A stretch of 64,000 nt of DNA from Neorickettsia findlayensis (GCF_009856525.1 NZ_CP047224.1:620001-684000), one strand, 5' to 3'; shown: positions 17,682 through 30,999, counted from the stretch's first letter. Made by a program: numbers and translations. Notes: generated by a model not told the origin, from the sequence alone.

Positions 17682-19334
17682 TCATTTGCCTATGCAAAAC
17701 GAGGAAAAAATCTCATCCAAGACATCATCCAACTTGATCTCACCTGTGATGGATGCAATATGATTAGCTGCAAGTTTAATCTCCTCTGCAGCAAGCTCGA
17801 TTGGAAGATCCGTATTAAAACGTCGCAGATGGTCTAAAGCGTTCTCCAATGCCAATCGGTGCCGCGCACGTGTAATGATGTGAGCTTCAGTATTTGAGGA
17901 CGAAACAATATCAAATATTCTGTCAAAAAGAAGCTTTATACCTTCTCTTTCATACACGGATATACATATGTACCCCTTTTCTTGCCAGAATGACAATTGC
18001 GTAGGTGCGATGTCAGCCTTCGTCACAACCTTTACTATAGGAATGTCTAGTCTTTTTGCTGCCGTAAATAATTCACTAAATTCTCTATATATGTCCTCAC
18101 TACACTCACTGCCACCTGGATTGTGCTCTCGTATCGTATCGTGACACACAAAACTACGATCTTTTTCACCATGCCGCTCGTCAAGAATATCTTGCAAGTT
18201 GAGATCCATTTTTCCTATATCCGGATAGCTCATATTCTTACTTCCAACACCTGACCTTTCAAAGCGCATTTCGTGAGCCCATCCACTTGAATCCACAGGT
18301 TTATCTACACGTCTTTGATCACTTTGCATGTGCTCTTTACTTTCCAGATCCACCAGTTGCATATCAAGATGTCGGGCAATGACTGGGTCTACCACATCTT
18401 CGCCTCCTTCCTTTGTCACACGCAACTCGGTGATATCTTGAAGAAAGACAATGACATCCGCTTCTGCCGCCTTTTTGAGCGCTCTAGCTATACCCATTTT
18501 TTCTATTGCATCACAGGTCTCCTGGATTCCAGCTGTATCTGATAAGATCAGTGGGTAACCATTGCAATCTAGTCTTACTTCAAGTACATCCCTCGTAGTA
18601 CCTGGAATATCAGTAACTATTGCAAGATCTCTCTTCGCAAGATAGTTAAAAAGAGTCGACTTACCTACATTTGGCTTCCCGACTATTACAACTGAGAAAC
18701 CTTCTCTAATTTTTTCCCCGATTTTACCGTCAGCAAGATAATGAGAAATGTCGCATTGTATAGCAACGATCGATTGTTGTATCTCCGCAAGCAGGGTTTC
18801 TGGTATTTCTTCATCTGGAAAGTCTATATATGCCTCCAAATACGAAAGCACTTTGATTATTTTACTACGTAGGGAATCATATCCCTCAGCCAACTTCCCC
18901 GATAAATGACGAGAAGCTTGCTTTAATTGTTCGCGCGTCTCAGCGTTAATTAGATCTATTATGCCTTCTGCTTTTGTGAGATCCATTCTGTTATTCAGTA
19001 CTGCTCTCCTTGTAAACTCACCCGGCTCAGCAGGTCTGAACAATGTAGAAAGCTTCTCACTGATATATCGCAGAACTGCTATACTACCATGTGAGTGCAC
19101 CTCAACAACGTCTTCACCAGTAAAACTCGCAGGGGAAGCAAAATAAATAACCAATACCTCATCTATTAGGAGGTGCTCATCAAAGAGTCTTGTAAAGTAC
19201 ACAAACCTAGGGTGCGGCTGCTTTACTTCTAATCCAAGGATTTCTAGAGCTAGCAGAGCATCTGGACCGGAAATTCTAAAAACAGCCACACCCGACTTTC
19301 CAAAGACAGTAGAAAGCGCGTATATCGTTGACAT
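17682..19334 (-). CDS. mnmE: tRNA modification GTPase MnmE with insertion in the G domain
   Basis: GTPase partner of MnmG in wobble-uridine modification. The N-terminal tetrahydrofolate-binding domain has FTGEDVVEVHSHGS (71-84) and RPAEPGEFTRRA (100-111). The G domain has G1 GKPNVGKS (219-226), DIPGTTRD (242-249), G3 DTAG (266-269) and G4 TKAD (438-441). The C-terminal CIGK box (547-550) supplies the catalytic cysteine. MnmE is usually about 450 residues; this has 550. The extra residues, about 302-415, lie between G3 and G4 and are charged and low in hydrophobics. All catalytic motifs remain, so activity is expected. It starts 3 bp after bamA ends. Confidence 0.94.
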   Translation of the reverse strand: MSTIYALSTVFGKSGVAVFRISGPDALLALEILGLEVKQPHPRFVYFTRLFDEHLLIDEVLVIYFASPASFTGEDVVEVHSHGSIAVLRYISEKLSTLFRPAEPGEFTRRAVLNNRMDLTKAEGIIDLINAETREQLKQASRHLSGKLAEGYDSLRSKIIKVLSYLEAYIDFPDEEIPETLLAEIQQSIVAIQCDISHYLADGKIGEKIREGFSVVIVGKPNVGKSTLFNYLAKRDLAIVTDIPGTTRDVLEVRLDCNGYPLILSDTAGIQETCDAIEKMGIARALKKAAEADVIVFLQDITELRVTKEGGEDVVDPVIARHLDMQLVDLESKEHMQSDQRRVDKPVDSSGWAHEMRFERSGVGSKNMSYPDIGKMDLNLQDILDERHGEKDRSFVCHDTIREHNPGGSECSEDIYREFSELFTAAKRLDIPIVKVVTKADIAPTQLSFWQEKGYICISVYEREGIKLLFDRIFDIVSSSNTEAHIITRARHRLALENALDHLRRFNTDLPIELAAEEIKLAANHIASITGEIKLDDVLDEIFSSFCIGK

Positions 19335-19337
19335 TCT

Positions 19338-21572
19338 CTAGAATGGGGATACTATACCGAACCTTACAGTCTTCACTCTATCTTTCTTTCCTTCTATCAA
19401 AGCCTTTGCGACATCCACTCTTAGGACACCAAACGGACTATTCCATACCAAACCCGCGCCAATGCTACTTCTTAGTGCATGCGAGTCATAAACTTTTTCC
19501 GTAGTAACATCCACACCAGTTAAAGTGCCAACCTCATAAAAAAAAGCAGCTTTCAAATCAAGCTCCACAGGCAGCCTCATTGGCATCTGCACTTCTGCAG
19601 TACCAAGAATAAAAGAGTTCCCACCTAATGCATCGTCTGTGTCAACATCGCGTGGACCAATGCCAAGATTGTCAAACCCACGCATTTCGTTAAGGAAAAA
19701 CCTATTAGCAACGTCAACACCCTGCCCAGAATACCCACATATATTGCCTGCACGTACAACGAGGCTCAATACAGCACTCTGATCAAAAACGGAGGCAAAA
19801 CCACCGACTTTAACATCAGATCGTAAGAACTTAACGTCTCCGCCAATGCCAGCAAGTCTGTTACCGAATCTGATTCCGTAGCCGTACCTAGGAACAAAGT
19901 AATTATCCAGTTTATTCAGGAAGAGCGAATAACTAACCACGGAAAGAATTTTAGTTCCGGCGCTTTTCTTGACAGATTCAGGCGCATCAGCATCAACATC
20001 GAAAATTCTATCAAAGCTCAATGAATAACCAAGGTGTAAATGCAGATCATCTGTTAAATAGTAACCTAGCGAGCCATCACCCCCAACGGATGAAAATTTA
20101 TATAATTTATTCGCCTTCTCATTACGGTTCTTAAAAAAGATAGACGCACCTGCTGTGATGAATGTGTCGAAGATTCGTTTTCGCTGAAACTCCATGGAGT
20201 AATTGCTTCCTAAGGAAGCTCTTTGCAAATCAACCACTAAACGATCGGATGTGCCAAAAAGGTTATTCTCAACAAAAGAAAAGTTTCCGAAAAACCCAAC
20301 ATCCGATCCATAGCCACCGCTCAGATTCAGCGTCCCAGTAGGGCGCTCTTTTACTCTTACCTCAAGTATGAGATTTTGATCATCAATTTTGTGTTCCTCT
20401 ATGTGAACCTCATCGAAAAAACCTAAATTCAGTATTCGTCTGCGTGAATCCGCAACTTTACTAGGTTGGTACAAGTCATTCTCACTCACAAGCATCTCAC
20501 GTCTGATGACTGTATCGTTGGTCCTTGTGTTACCACTTATGTTAATCTTCCGAATTCTATATTTCTTCGTGCTAACAATATGATATGTAAGATCCACCCT
20601 ACCATTTGCATCAGGCTGATACTCAGGAACAACATTGACAAACATATATCCCCTTTTATTCAGCACACTTAGCAGCATCAAGGCATTTTCCCTTACAGCA
20701 CCTATATTGAAAACAGTACCTTCCCTTATCCTAACCTTTTCTTTTAGATCACCTACCTTTATCTCGCCTTTCTCTGAAACAATACTTACCCTGCCGAAGC
20801 TGTACCTAGCGCCTTCTTTTAGCTTGAAAACCAGGACAACACCATCTTCATTTTCTATCTCCTCGAGACTCTCTAATGAATAATCGAAATACCCCTTTCC
20901 TTGATAAAAATCGGACAATAAATCCTTGTCAAATTCTAATTTCTCCCTTGAGTAGTAGTGCGCCGTACTAAAAAGTCTGAGTACGCTATTTTCTCTACTC
21001 CTGATAACATGCTTGAGAACTCTATCGGAATACCTTTTATTGCCCTCAAATTGTATTGCTCGAATCACAGTAGGCTTGGCTTCCTTTATCGTTACCTCCA
21101 CATCCACATTATTTTCATCTATTGGAACAATTTTGTAGCTGATAGCTGTTTTCGCAACAACAGAGTCTCTATAGTAGCCTTTCAGAGCAGTTACACTGTT
21201 CTCAAATTCGTGAACATCAAAAACCGCATCTTTTTTGTACACAAGAATCTTATCAATCGATGCCCTACTAAGAAGCTTATTCCCTTTAACTACAACATTA
21301 CGGAGTATTTGATTCTCACGCAGTCTTACCTCCAGGATGCCAGCTGTCAGATCCAGCTCTACACTGCTAAATAGACGTGAATCTGTGAGCCTTTTAAAAA
21401 CTGCATTTAACTCATCAGAAGCTATATCCTGCCCTACCTCAATATGCAGCAATCCACGGACGGTCGCCTCGGTGACTCTTTTATTACCAGAAATTCTAAT
21501 TTCAACTACTTCATCCGCAAAGCAAAACCCTGACAAAAAAAGAAGTAAAACCAAAAAAAGTTTTTTTCGCAT
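19338..21572 (-). CDS. bamA: Outer-membrane protein assembly factor BamA
   Basis: Omp85-family core of the machine that inserts beta-barrel proteins into the outer membrane. A signal peptide (RKKLFLVLLLFLSGFCFA) is followed by about five POTRA repeats over residues 20-345 and a C-terminal 16-strand barrel. The last residues RFGIVSPF end with an aromatic residue, as outer-membrane proteins do. RNFFL-type motifs appear as NRFFLNEMRGF (about 610-620). The 744-residue length is normal. I prefer the ATG at 21572 over a TTG one codon upstream. It begins 3 bp after rseP, a gene pair found together in many alphaproteobacteria, and continues into mnmE. Confidence 0.95.
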   Translation of the reverse strand: MRKKLFLVLLLFLSGFCFADEVVEIRISGNKRVTEATVRGLLHIEVGQDIASDELNAVFKRLTDSRLFSSVELDLTAGILEVRLRENQILRNVVVKGNKLLSRASIDKILVYKKDAVFDVHEFENSVTALKGYYRDSVVAKTAISYKIVPIDENNVDVEVTIKEAKPTVIRAIQFEGNKRYSDRVLKHVIRSRENSVLRLFSTAHYYSREKLEFDKDLLSDFYQGKGYFDYSLESLEEIENEDGVVLVFKLKEGARYSFGRVSIVSEKGEIKVGDLKEKVRIREGTVFNIGAVRENALMLLSVLNKRGYMFVNVVPEYQPDANGRVDLTYHIVSTKKYRIRKINISGNTRTNDTVIRREMLVSENDLYQPSKVADSRRRILNLGFFDEVHIEEHKIDDQNLILEVRVKERPTGTLNLSGGYGSDVGFFGNFSFVENNLFGTSDRLVVDLQRASLGSNYSMEFQRKRIFDTFITAGASIFFKNRNEKANKLYKFSSVGGDGSLGYYLTDDLHLHLGYSLSFDRIFDVDADAPESVKKSAGTKILSVVSYSLFLNKLDNYFVPRYGYGIRFGNRLAGIGGDVKFLRSDVKVGGFASVFDQSAVLSLVVRAGNICGYSGQGVDVANRFFLNEMRGFDNLGIGPRDVDTDDALGGNSFILGTAEVQMPMRLPVELDLKAAFFYEVGTLTGVDVTTEKVYDSHALRSSIGAGLVWNSPFGVLRVDVAKALIEGKKDRVKTVRFGIVSPF

Positions 21573-21575
21573 CAA

Positions 21576-22676
21576 CTACCTGAGAATAAAACGAATATCG
21601 TTAAAAACGGCAAAAACAAGGATAGCTATCAATAACAACATCCCTGCTCTTCCTGCCCATTGCTGAAAGCCAATCGCTACTCTACCACCCTTAATCCACT
21701 CAATCAAATAGAAAAGCAGATGCCCACCATCAAGCATCGGTATAGGAAAAAGATTAAACAAACCAAGATTGATCGACAACATTGCCATGAACCACAAAAA
21801 CATAGTGAACCCCATTCGCATTGACTGTCCAGAGTATTTAGCAATTTTTATTGGACCGCCTATGGCATCAGTTTTGGCCCTCCCAGTAATTGTCTGCCCG
21901 AGGAGCTTTAACGTTGAATAAACAACATTACCAATCTCAATCAAAGAAAACCGCATTGCATCCAGGACACCAATCTCTCTACGCTGAATCTTTGACGCCT
22001 CTATTCCGAGCTTTGGTACCTCTTCATGATTACCGAATATATCTTGTCCAATCTCAATCTTTGGAGTTACAGACATGGATATTTCATAACCATCCCTTAA
22101 CACAGTAAAAGACACCGCACTATTGCGATTCAGGTAAATGAATTTTTTAATTTCATCGAAACTCACGATAGGCTTATTATTCATTGTTAAGATCCTGTCT
22201 CCAACCCTGAATCCTGCATTTGCCGCCGGACTATCGATAATCACAGATGCTACTACTGGCTCAACAGTGACCTTTCCAAAATAACCATATAGGAAAGACA
22301 GAACCAAAAACGCAAAAACAAAATTAGCAAGAGGACCACCAAAAATAACAAGGGCTTTCTGATAGAGAGGTTTACAATTCAGAGTCTGAGCTTTCATGCA
22401 ATCATCCATCATACGGATTTTCTCAAAATCCGCAGCGCTACTCTCATCTAAGTCTCCGAACATTTTCACGTACCCACCAGCTGGAATCATAGAGAGCTTC
22501 CATCTGGTTCCCGACTTGTCATTGAAGCCGAATAACTCTTTCCCAAATCCAATCGAAAACTCTTCTACTTTCACCCCAAACATTTTGGCAAAAATATAAT
22601 GCCCAAACTCATGTGCGAAGACAATCACAGAAACCACTAGCACAAAAGAAGCGAGATATAAAAGTAAGCCACCCAT
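21576..22676 (-). CDS. rseP: Site-2 zinc metalloprotease RseP
   Basis: Inner-membrane protease that cleaves membrane-embedded substrates, including anti-sigma factors and leftover signal peptides. The zinc motif HEFGH is at about residues 22-26 in the first membrane segment. The third ligand lies in NLFPIPMLDGGHLLFYLIEW (about 308-327). A PDZ domain occupies about 120-215 (AGFRVGDRILTMNN). The 366-residue length with a single PDZ fits alphaproteobacterial members. Its stop is directly followed by bamA, so the two envelope genes form an operon. Confidence 0.95.
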   Translation of the reverse strand: MGGLLLYLASFVLVVSVIVFAHEFGHYIFAKMFGVKVEEFSIGFGKELFGFNDKSGTRWKLSMIPAGGYVKMFGDLDESSAADFEKIRMMDDCMKAQTLNCKPLYQKALVIFGGPLANFVFAFLVLSFLYGYFGKVTVEPVVASVIIDSPAANAGFRVGDRILTMNNKPIVSFDEIKKFIYLNRNSAVSFTVLRDGYEISMSVTPKIEIGQDIFGNHEEVPKLGIEASKIQRREIGVLDAMRFSLIEIGNVVYSTLKLLGQTITGRAKTDAIGGPIKIAKYSGQSMRMGFTMFLWFMAMLSINLGLFNLFPIPMLDGGHLLFYLIEWIKGGRVAIGFQQWAGRAGMLLLIAILVFAVFNDIRFILR

Positions 22677-22883
22677 TAAACCTTAAAATTAAACTCAGGA
22701 CCAACTAAACCTTACACCGAAGTGTCATTCTATGTATAGGGCAGAAATGATAATTCTCTAACACTAAATAGACAACACATGACGACTTCCCTACCAAAAG
22801 TCTGAGATCAGCACTACTCACTGCAAAATACCATAAGAAATATCGAGAAACTGCTGATACGCAAACAAAATAAACATTCCCAA

Positions 22884-23723
22884 TTACAGGGAAATATGTG
22901 CAATCCTAACCCACCATTTATGATGGCACACTAATTCTGAGTGGGCAGCTCTTAGATTTTCCACAGTGTCGAACATGCCCATACACGTAGGACCACTCCC
23001 ACATAATTTGGCAACCTTATTGCCTTTGCAACTCTTAATGTTTTTCAGTACATCACTTATCACTGGAGCAATTTCGATAGCAGCATCAGTTAAGTCATTC
23101 GGAAGAGAGAGCATATCTTCAAATGTCCGATGAACCTTAGTAAGATAAGACTCGGCTGAAAAAATAGTTCCCCTTTCACGAAAATTTTTATAGACTTCAG
23201 CAGAACTAACCGGAAAGTTTGGACAAACCAAGAGTATTGGACAGACAAGCCTCGACTCTGGTAATGCAACGACTTTTTCACCCATTCCTGTCACGTAGCA
23301 CGCGCGCCTATGAAGACAAGCTAACGTATCAAAACCGATAGACAAAGCCATTTGATTAAGTAGGGCTGTTGAGATATTGTACAGTTCTCCAAAATATCTT
23401 AGCAGCGCAGCTGCATCTGCTGAACCACCACCTATACCAGCAGCGACAGGAAGATTCTTTGCTACAGTAACGTCGAAATGGCACCTTGCATAATCCTTGA
23501 AAAAACTGAGAACACGACTCACTGAGTTATCAGAATCTATTGCTTGGGATGCACCAATGAATTTGACTGAATCCTCGGTAGCAGACGTAGGAACAAGTCT
23601 TATCTCATCGTACAGATCATCCGTGAAACAGAAAACACTATCAAGCAGGTGAAACCCGGACTCATTTCTTCCCGTAACGAGCAAAAAAAGATTAATCTTC
23701 GCCGGCGCTCTGAGGGTCAACAT
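22884..23723 (-). CDS. ispE: 4-diphosphocytidyl-2-C-methyl-D-erythritol kinase
   Basis: GHMP kinase of the MEP pathway to isoprenoids. The N-terminal APAKINLFL (about 6-14) carries the conserved lysine, the ATP loop is [16 protein letters not shown] (about 91-106), and the C-terminal [10 protein letters not shown] (about 242-251) is the third GHMP motif. The 279-residue length is normal. It follows gyrB by 27 bp on the same strand, so they may share a transcript. The gap of about 200 bp on its other side, before rseP, shows nothing definite. Confidence 0.94.
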   Translation of the reverse strand: MLTLRAPAKINLFLLVTGRNESGFHLLDSVFCFTDDLYDEIRLVPTSATEDSVKFIGASQAIDSDNSVSRVLSFFKDYARCHFDVTVAKNLPVAAGIGGGSADAAALLRYFGELYNISTALLNQMALSIGFDTLACLHRRACYVTGMGEKVVALPESRLVCPILLVCPNFPVSSAEVYKNFRERGTIFSAESYLTKVHRTFEDMLSLPNDLTDAAIEIAPVISDVLKNIKSCKGNKVAKLCGSGPTCMGMFDTVENLRAAHSELVCHHKWWVRIAHISL

Positions 23724-23750
23724 AGTAACCCAAAGATAACAAGAGAGGGA

Positions 23751-26509
<2,759 letters not shown>

Positions 26510-26998
26510 ATGAGTACTTTGGAAGTAGATGATCTAGCTCCTTCTTTTTGTCTTCCTTCAAGTATGGGTGGAATGGTAAGTCTACAAGATTTTCTAGGGA
26601 AGGCTAGTTTTGTGATCTATTTTTACCCGAAGAATGACACTCCTGGCTGCACTCAGGAAGCAAAAGATTTTAAAGAACGCATTGAGGAGTTTAAAGAGCT
26701 CAATGTTGTTGTTTTTGGTATATCAAAAGATAGTCTCAGGGCACATAAGAATTTCTCTACAAGGTACGACCTACCTTTTCATTTATTGTCCGACGAATCA
26801 GCAGAGACCATACAGAAGTATGGGGCTTGGGTGGAGAAATCAATGTTTGGGAAAAAGTATTACGGCATAGAACGCAGTACCTTTGTTGTAGATCTGAATG
26901 GAAAGATTAGAAAATTGTGGAGAAAAGTACAGGTACCAGGACACGTTAAGGAGGTGCTGGACTTTTGCGGAAGTGACGAGTTTAGGCATGCATCTTGA
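26510..26998 (+). CDS. bcp: Thiol peroxidase of the Bcp/PrxQ family
   Basis: Peroxiredoxin that reduces hydrogen and organic peroxides in the cytoplasm, recycled by thioredoxin. The active site is FYPKNDTPGCTQEAKDF, with the peroxidatic cysteine at about residue 46. The usual second cysteine five positions before it or after it is not evident: Q and E occupy the positions after PGCT, so it may be a one-Cys type. RSTFVVDLNGKIRKLW (about 125-140) is the conserved C-terminal strand. The 162-residue length is normal. No signal peptide. It is followed by a strong hairpin at 27020. Confidence 0.92.
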   Translation: MSTLEVDDLAPSFCLPSSMGGMVSLQDFLGKASFVIYFYPKNDTPGCTQEAKDFKERIEEFKELNVVVFGISKDSLRAHKNFSTRYDLPFHLLSDESAETIQKYGAWVEKSMFGKKYYGIERSTFVVDLNGKIRKLWRKVQVPGHVKEVLDFCGSDEFRHAS

Positions 26999-27019
26999 AT
27001 TTCCCCGGTTATTCGCCTG

Positions 27020-27042
27020 AAGAACAAGCTAGACTTGTTCTT
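27020..27042 (+). terminator. Hairpin terminator after peroxiredoxin
   Basis: A perfect 9-bp stem, AAGAACAAG (27020-27028) with CTTGTTCTT (27034-27042), closes a 5-nt loop 21 nt after the bcp stop. There is no long T-run, but the 3' arm is itself T-rich. Confidence 0.55.
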
Positions 27043-27161
27043 AGCCTTATAGTGATGGGCAGATTTCATGAGGGTAAGTATTTTCTTTGTCCCATGTAAT
27101 TAATATATTTAGTTTTGTTTAAATTACAGCCTGAAGCTTGCTCGCTGGGATTACATTATAG

Positions 27162-28568
27162 ATGTTTTACACTCACCTACTCGCAGTAGGATTATACTTT
27201 CTCTGTATTTTTTTCTTTGGGTTCGTTCGTAAGAGAGTTAGTGCATCATTCAAAGAGTATATTCTTGCAAATAGGTCGGTCCATGAAATAATCACAGGGA
27301 TAAGTCATGTTTCTTCTGAAATCAGCGTAGGAACCTTCACTGTAGTTGCAAGCATGATTTACACAATTGGGCTCTCGCGACTCTGGGTTGATCTGGGATT
27401 CTTTGTGTTTAGCATACTTTCTTGGCGAATCTTGGCTGGACGCTTAAGAGTGCAGAGTGAAGAAAGCAAGGATGCACTTACTATTCCACAATATCTCGCA
27501 AATAAATTCGACAGCAAAGCAGTTGGAGTTCTTGCATCACTGATTATCACTCTTTTCACCGTGACATATATTGGTGCAAATATACTTGGTCTTACAAAAG
27601 TTCTTTCGAAAGTGGTGAGCCTTGAGTCCAACTTGGTAGCGTTAGCGGTGCTTATCGTTACACTGTTCTATACTACCATAGGCGGTTTTAGATCTGCTTC
27701 GCACGTGAACGTTCTTCAGGGAGCAATAATGGTTTTAGCAACTTGCATATTACCTTTTTCACTGCTGGCAAAGTTCGGCCTAGAACCACTAACCACTTTC
27801 TTGAAACAGAGTGGCTCAAATGAAATTAGTCATTCTGACATTACACAAGCAATATTGTACTTCAGCTTTGCTTCAGTAATGTTTGGGACACCACATACAA
27901 TTGGGAAATTCCTAGCTATAAAATCTCCGGACAAATTGAGCATAGCTCGGAATACAAGCATTATTATAAACATCATAATCTACCTTGGAATCACAATATC
28001 TGCAGTGTACGGAAGAAAACTACTCCCATCTATTAGAGATACAGAAATGTTACTTTTGAACCTAAGCGAAGTGTTTACCAGTCCACTTTATAGTAGCATG
28101 ATAATAATCGCGATTTTAGCCGCCGTAATGAGTACGATAGATGCTCAACTGATATCAAGTGCAAGCTGTATAGCTAACGATATCTATAGACACATTACAC
28201 GAAACAGAAGTGATACACATCTCATTCTCGCCACAAAACTTATGACAATCCTTGTAGGCGCATTAGCACTTTTGATCTCGTTAATTTTCAACCAATCCGT
28301 TGGAAAATTAGCAATCTTCTCTTTGACAGGATTGGGTGCTTCAATAGGACCGGTTATGTTGTTCACTTTGTACACAAAAACTAGAAACAAAATGCCAGCA
28401 ATTCTTGGCTTGACTTCTGGAACAACGGCAACAATACTTTTGACAATCTTTAATACCTCTGACATTCACTACAACATGTTACCGGCACTATGTATCGCGG
28501 CTGCTACAATACTAGCTTCGTCCTGTGTAACTGGGCGCCCGGCAAAATGTGTTGGGTCTAGTAATTAG
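27162..28568 (+). CDS. Sodium:solute symporter (SSS family)
   Basis: Polytopic transporter of the sodium/solute symporter family that also contains PutP and PanF. The 468-residue protein has about 12-13 hydrophobic segments. Family features seen are ILANRSVHEIITGISHVSSE near the start, the GLTKVLSKV region, and FYTTIGGFRSASHVNVLQG (about 166-184), which matches the SSS signature T-x-GG-x-x-x-V-x-x-T-D in altered form. AVMSTIDAQLISSAS (about 325-339) resembles the SSS sodium-site helix. The substrate, possibly proline, pantothenate or another amino acid, cannot be told. It is followed by the pentapeptide gene 31 nt later, probably on one transcript. Confidence 0.8.
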   Translation: MFYTHLLAVGLYFLCIFFFGFVRKRVSASFKEYILANRSVHEIITGISHVSSEISVGTFTVVASMIYTIGLSRLWVDLGFFVFSILSWRILAGRLRVQSEESKDALTIPQYLANKFDSKAVGVLASLIITLFTVTYIGANILGLTKVLSKVVSLESNLVALAVLIVTLFYTTIGGFRSASHVNVLQGAIMVLATCILPFSLLAKFGLEPLTTFLKQSGSNEISHSDITQAILYFSFASVMFGTPHTIGKFLAIKSPDKLSIARNTSIIINIIIYLGITISAVYGRKLLPSIRDTEMLLLNLSEVFTSPLYSSMIIIAILAAVMSTIDAQLISSASCIANDIYRHITRNRSDTHLILATKLMTILVGALALLISLIFNQSVGKLAIFSLTGLGASIGPVMLFTLYTKTRNKMPAILGLTSGTTATILLTIFNTSDIHYNMLPALCIAAATILASSCVTGRPAKCVGSSN

Positions 28569-28599
28569 AGCTATTATATCTAGCCTGAATTGATTGCCT

Positions 28600-30255
28600 A
28601 TGGGAAATTTAATCTCGTTTTTTTTGATCGCTATCCTTTTTTTTACTTCCTCTGGTTGTTATGGTGCCTCACCAACCAAAAAGGAAGTAATAGAATTTCT
28701 CAAACTACAAAACAAAGATCGCAACATTGTGTTGGATTTTAAGGAACGCTTTGGTGATAGACTGACAAATGTTGATTTCTCTGGACTAGACCTCGGCAAA
28801 GTAACGTTCGATGGAATGGTAATAGAGAATTCTTCTTTCGATCGTGCAATTTTCACTAGTCTTACGATCAAAAACAGCGTCATAAATAACTCTACCTTTT
28901 ACAATACAATTATCTACAAAGGACATGTCATAAGTAGTCAGATGGATGATGTGTATATCGTTGAGTCTGATTTAAACAACACACAAATAGAAAAATCTGA
29001 GCTAAAAAATGTCAAAATCCTAAAGACACACGCTCCCTCCCTTGTACTAAATGATAACAAGCTAAGCAACATCCTGATCAGAAACTCCGATATTTTGGAG
29101 GCCAAGTTTGAGAGTACTCTTCTTGCTGAAAGTGAAATTTCTGAAACTAACCTCTCCAACATAAAAATAGAAGATTCGAAAATTACCGATTCCCAACTAA
29201 CAATCTCAAAACTTGTAAATGCAGAGATCTCTAGAAGTACACTTGTAGACAGCTCTTTGCACGGAATAGAGTTATCAGGTTCTCGCATACACGATACTGA
29301 GGTGTTTTCGTCAGAGATAACTAACTCCGACCTGCACCAAAGCAGACTATACAACTGCTATCTGGAAAAGGTAAGCATGCTAAACACAGATCTCAGCTAT
29401 GCATCGGTTGAAGGTACTTCATTCATCAAAACCGACTTCTCCTCAGCATTTCTAGAGGGATTACACATAGGAAACACAACTTTTTCAGAATGCTGCTTGT
29501 GTAACTTTAGCTCACAGAACATTACGATCGATTCATCAGCAATAACACGGTCGTCCATAAGCAACGTAAAATTGTATGACAGCGAAATTGCAGATGCCTC
29601 GCTGAAAGATTGTATTATTACAAATCTTATTATCTCTAACTCAGGACTTCTTGATACCGTACTTTTGGACGTCAATGGCAAGAGCATTGCAATTAAGCAT
29701 ACGCAAATAGATTCCCCACTTCTCCAAGGGGATCTTTCAGATATAACAATAGAGAACTCGCGGATCGTAAAGGCTTCTTTAAGAAATCTCAAATTACAAC
29801 TGCTACAGCTGCTGCATTCCCATATAAGTGAAACACAGGTCTTAGGTGTAACAATATACAAAAGTCACTTCTTTACTAATACCTTTATAGACAACTCGGT
29901 AAACAATTTAACGATCGTTAAATCGAGTTTTTCTGGAAACGATTTTTCTGGAACAAATATGGAAAATACGCTATTTACAAAGACGCTTTTCACGGAAAAG
30001 TTTACAGAAGACACTTCTTCTCAACTTGATAAAATGGGAGCGGTTGTCGGATTGTCGAATTTTGAAAAACTCATTGCAAGTGGAACGTACGATTTTGCAG
30101 ATGTAAACTACTCAAATATCGACTTCAGTAAAATTGCCCTAGGAAAAGTAAATTTTAGAGGTGCGACGTTAAGAGGAAACATTTTTAGCAAAAATAAACT
30201 ACACAATGCAGATCTCACAGAAGCTGATCTAGAAGGAAGCACCTTCAATAGGTAA
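28600..30255 (+). CDS. Exported pentapeptide-repeat protein
   Basis: A 551-residue protein with a hydrophobic signal peptide (residues 3-18) ending in SSGCYGA; the cysteine at 20 could be lipidated but the residues before it are a weak lipobox. From about 50 to the end it is built of degenerate five-residue repeats with a hydrophobic or aromatic centre and small or polar ends, for example [21 protein letters not shown] and the terminal [14 protein letters not shown]. Such repeats form a right-handed quadrilateral beta-helix. There is no other domain. Function is unknown; exported repeats of this kind could act as surface scaffolds. I chose the ATG at 28600 over a TTG two codons upstream. Confidence 0.8.
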   Translation: MGNLISFFLIAILFFTSSGCYGASPTKKEVIEFLKLQNKDRNIVLDFKERFGDRLTNVDFSGLDLGKVTFDGMVIENSSFDRAIFTSLTIKNSVINNSTFYNTIIYKGHVISSQMDDVYIVESDLNNTQIEKSELKNVKILKTHAPSLVLNDNKLSNILIRNSDILEAKFESTLLAESEISETNLSNIKIEDSKITDSQLTISKLVNAEISRSTLVDSSLHGIELSGSRIHDTEVFSSEITNSDLHQSRLYNCYLEKVSMLNTDLSYASVEGTSFIKTDFSSAFLEGLHIGNTTFSECCLCNFSSQNITIDSSAITRSSISNVKLYDSEIADASLKDCIITNLIISNSGLLDTVLLDVNGKSIAIKHTQIDSPLLQGDLSDITIENSRIVKASLRNLKLQLLQLLHSHISETQVLGVTIYKSHFFTNTFIDNSVNNLTIVKSSFSGNDFSGTNMENTLFTKTLFTEKFTEDTSSQLDKMGAVVGLSNFEKLIASGTYDFADVNYSNIDFSKIALGKVNFRGATLRGNIFSKNKLHNADLTEADLEGSTFNR

Positions 30256-30292
30256 AAGTGAGTACGAGATACAATTTAAAGGAAGATTTCGC

Positions 30293-30913
30293 ATGCGAAA
30301 GGGAATTCTGTTTATTATCTCCTCTCCTTCCGGTGGAGGGAAAACAACAGTAGCGGATTTCTTAGTCAGTCAAGATCCGTTCATTAAGCGGTCTGTTTCA
30401 TTTACCACCAGACAACCACGGGGAAAAGAAAGGGATGGTACAGACTATTATTTTGTAAATGAGGATGACTTTCATCGATTACTACAAGAAGGAGAAATGC
30501 TTGAACATGCAACAGTTTTGCAGAATCAATACGGCACCTCACGTAGATATATAGAGAAAACTCTGGCACTTGGTACAGATGTGATTTGTTGTATAGACTG
30601 GCAGGGAGCTGACCAAATTCGCAAGAAGACTAATTGTGTTTCCATATTTCTTCTGCCGCCCAGTTTAGAAAAACTAAAGATGCGTCTAACCAACAGAGCC
30701 ACAGACACAGCTGATGTTATTGAATACAGACTAAGAGCGGCACTTAAGGAAATCCAACATTTCTCAGAATACGACTACGTACTAACCAACGATAACCTGA
30801 CAGAAACAAAGCAAAAGGCACTATCAATCATCATTGCAGAAAGAGAAAAACTTGCACAAAACCGCCAGGCAGTAGAATGCTTCGTGACATCACTACTCAA
30901 ACAAACTATATGA
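30293..30913 (+). CDS. gmk: Guanylate kinase
   Basis: Phosphorylates GMP to GDP in nucleotide metabolism. The P-loop [10 protein letters not shown] is at about residues 8-17. The GMP-binding segment [23 protein letters not shown] (about 33-55) contains the conserved arginines, and IDWQGADQI (about 101-109) and [15 protein letters not shown] follow. The 206-residue length is normal. AAGGAAG upstream of the ATG at 7-nt spacing is a good ribosome-binding site. It lies 37 nt after the pentapeptide gene on the same strand. Confidence 0.95.
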   Translation: MRKGILFIISSPSGGGKTTVADFLVSQDPFIKRSVSFTTRQPRGKERDGTDYYFVNEDDFHRLLQEGEMLEHATVLQNQYGTSRRYIEKTLALGTDVICCIDWQGADQIRKKTNCVSIFLLPPSLEKLKMRLTNRATDTADVIEYRLRAALKEIQHFSEYDYVLTNDNLTETKQKALSIIIAEREKLAQNRQAVECFVTSLLKQTI

Positions 30914-30999
30914 TACACGCCATGTAAAGTGGCACTCATTGTGAAGGAGCGAACTCGCACTTTCTAGCTGGCTATCTATAGCAAATTGCTCCCGCTCGT

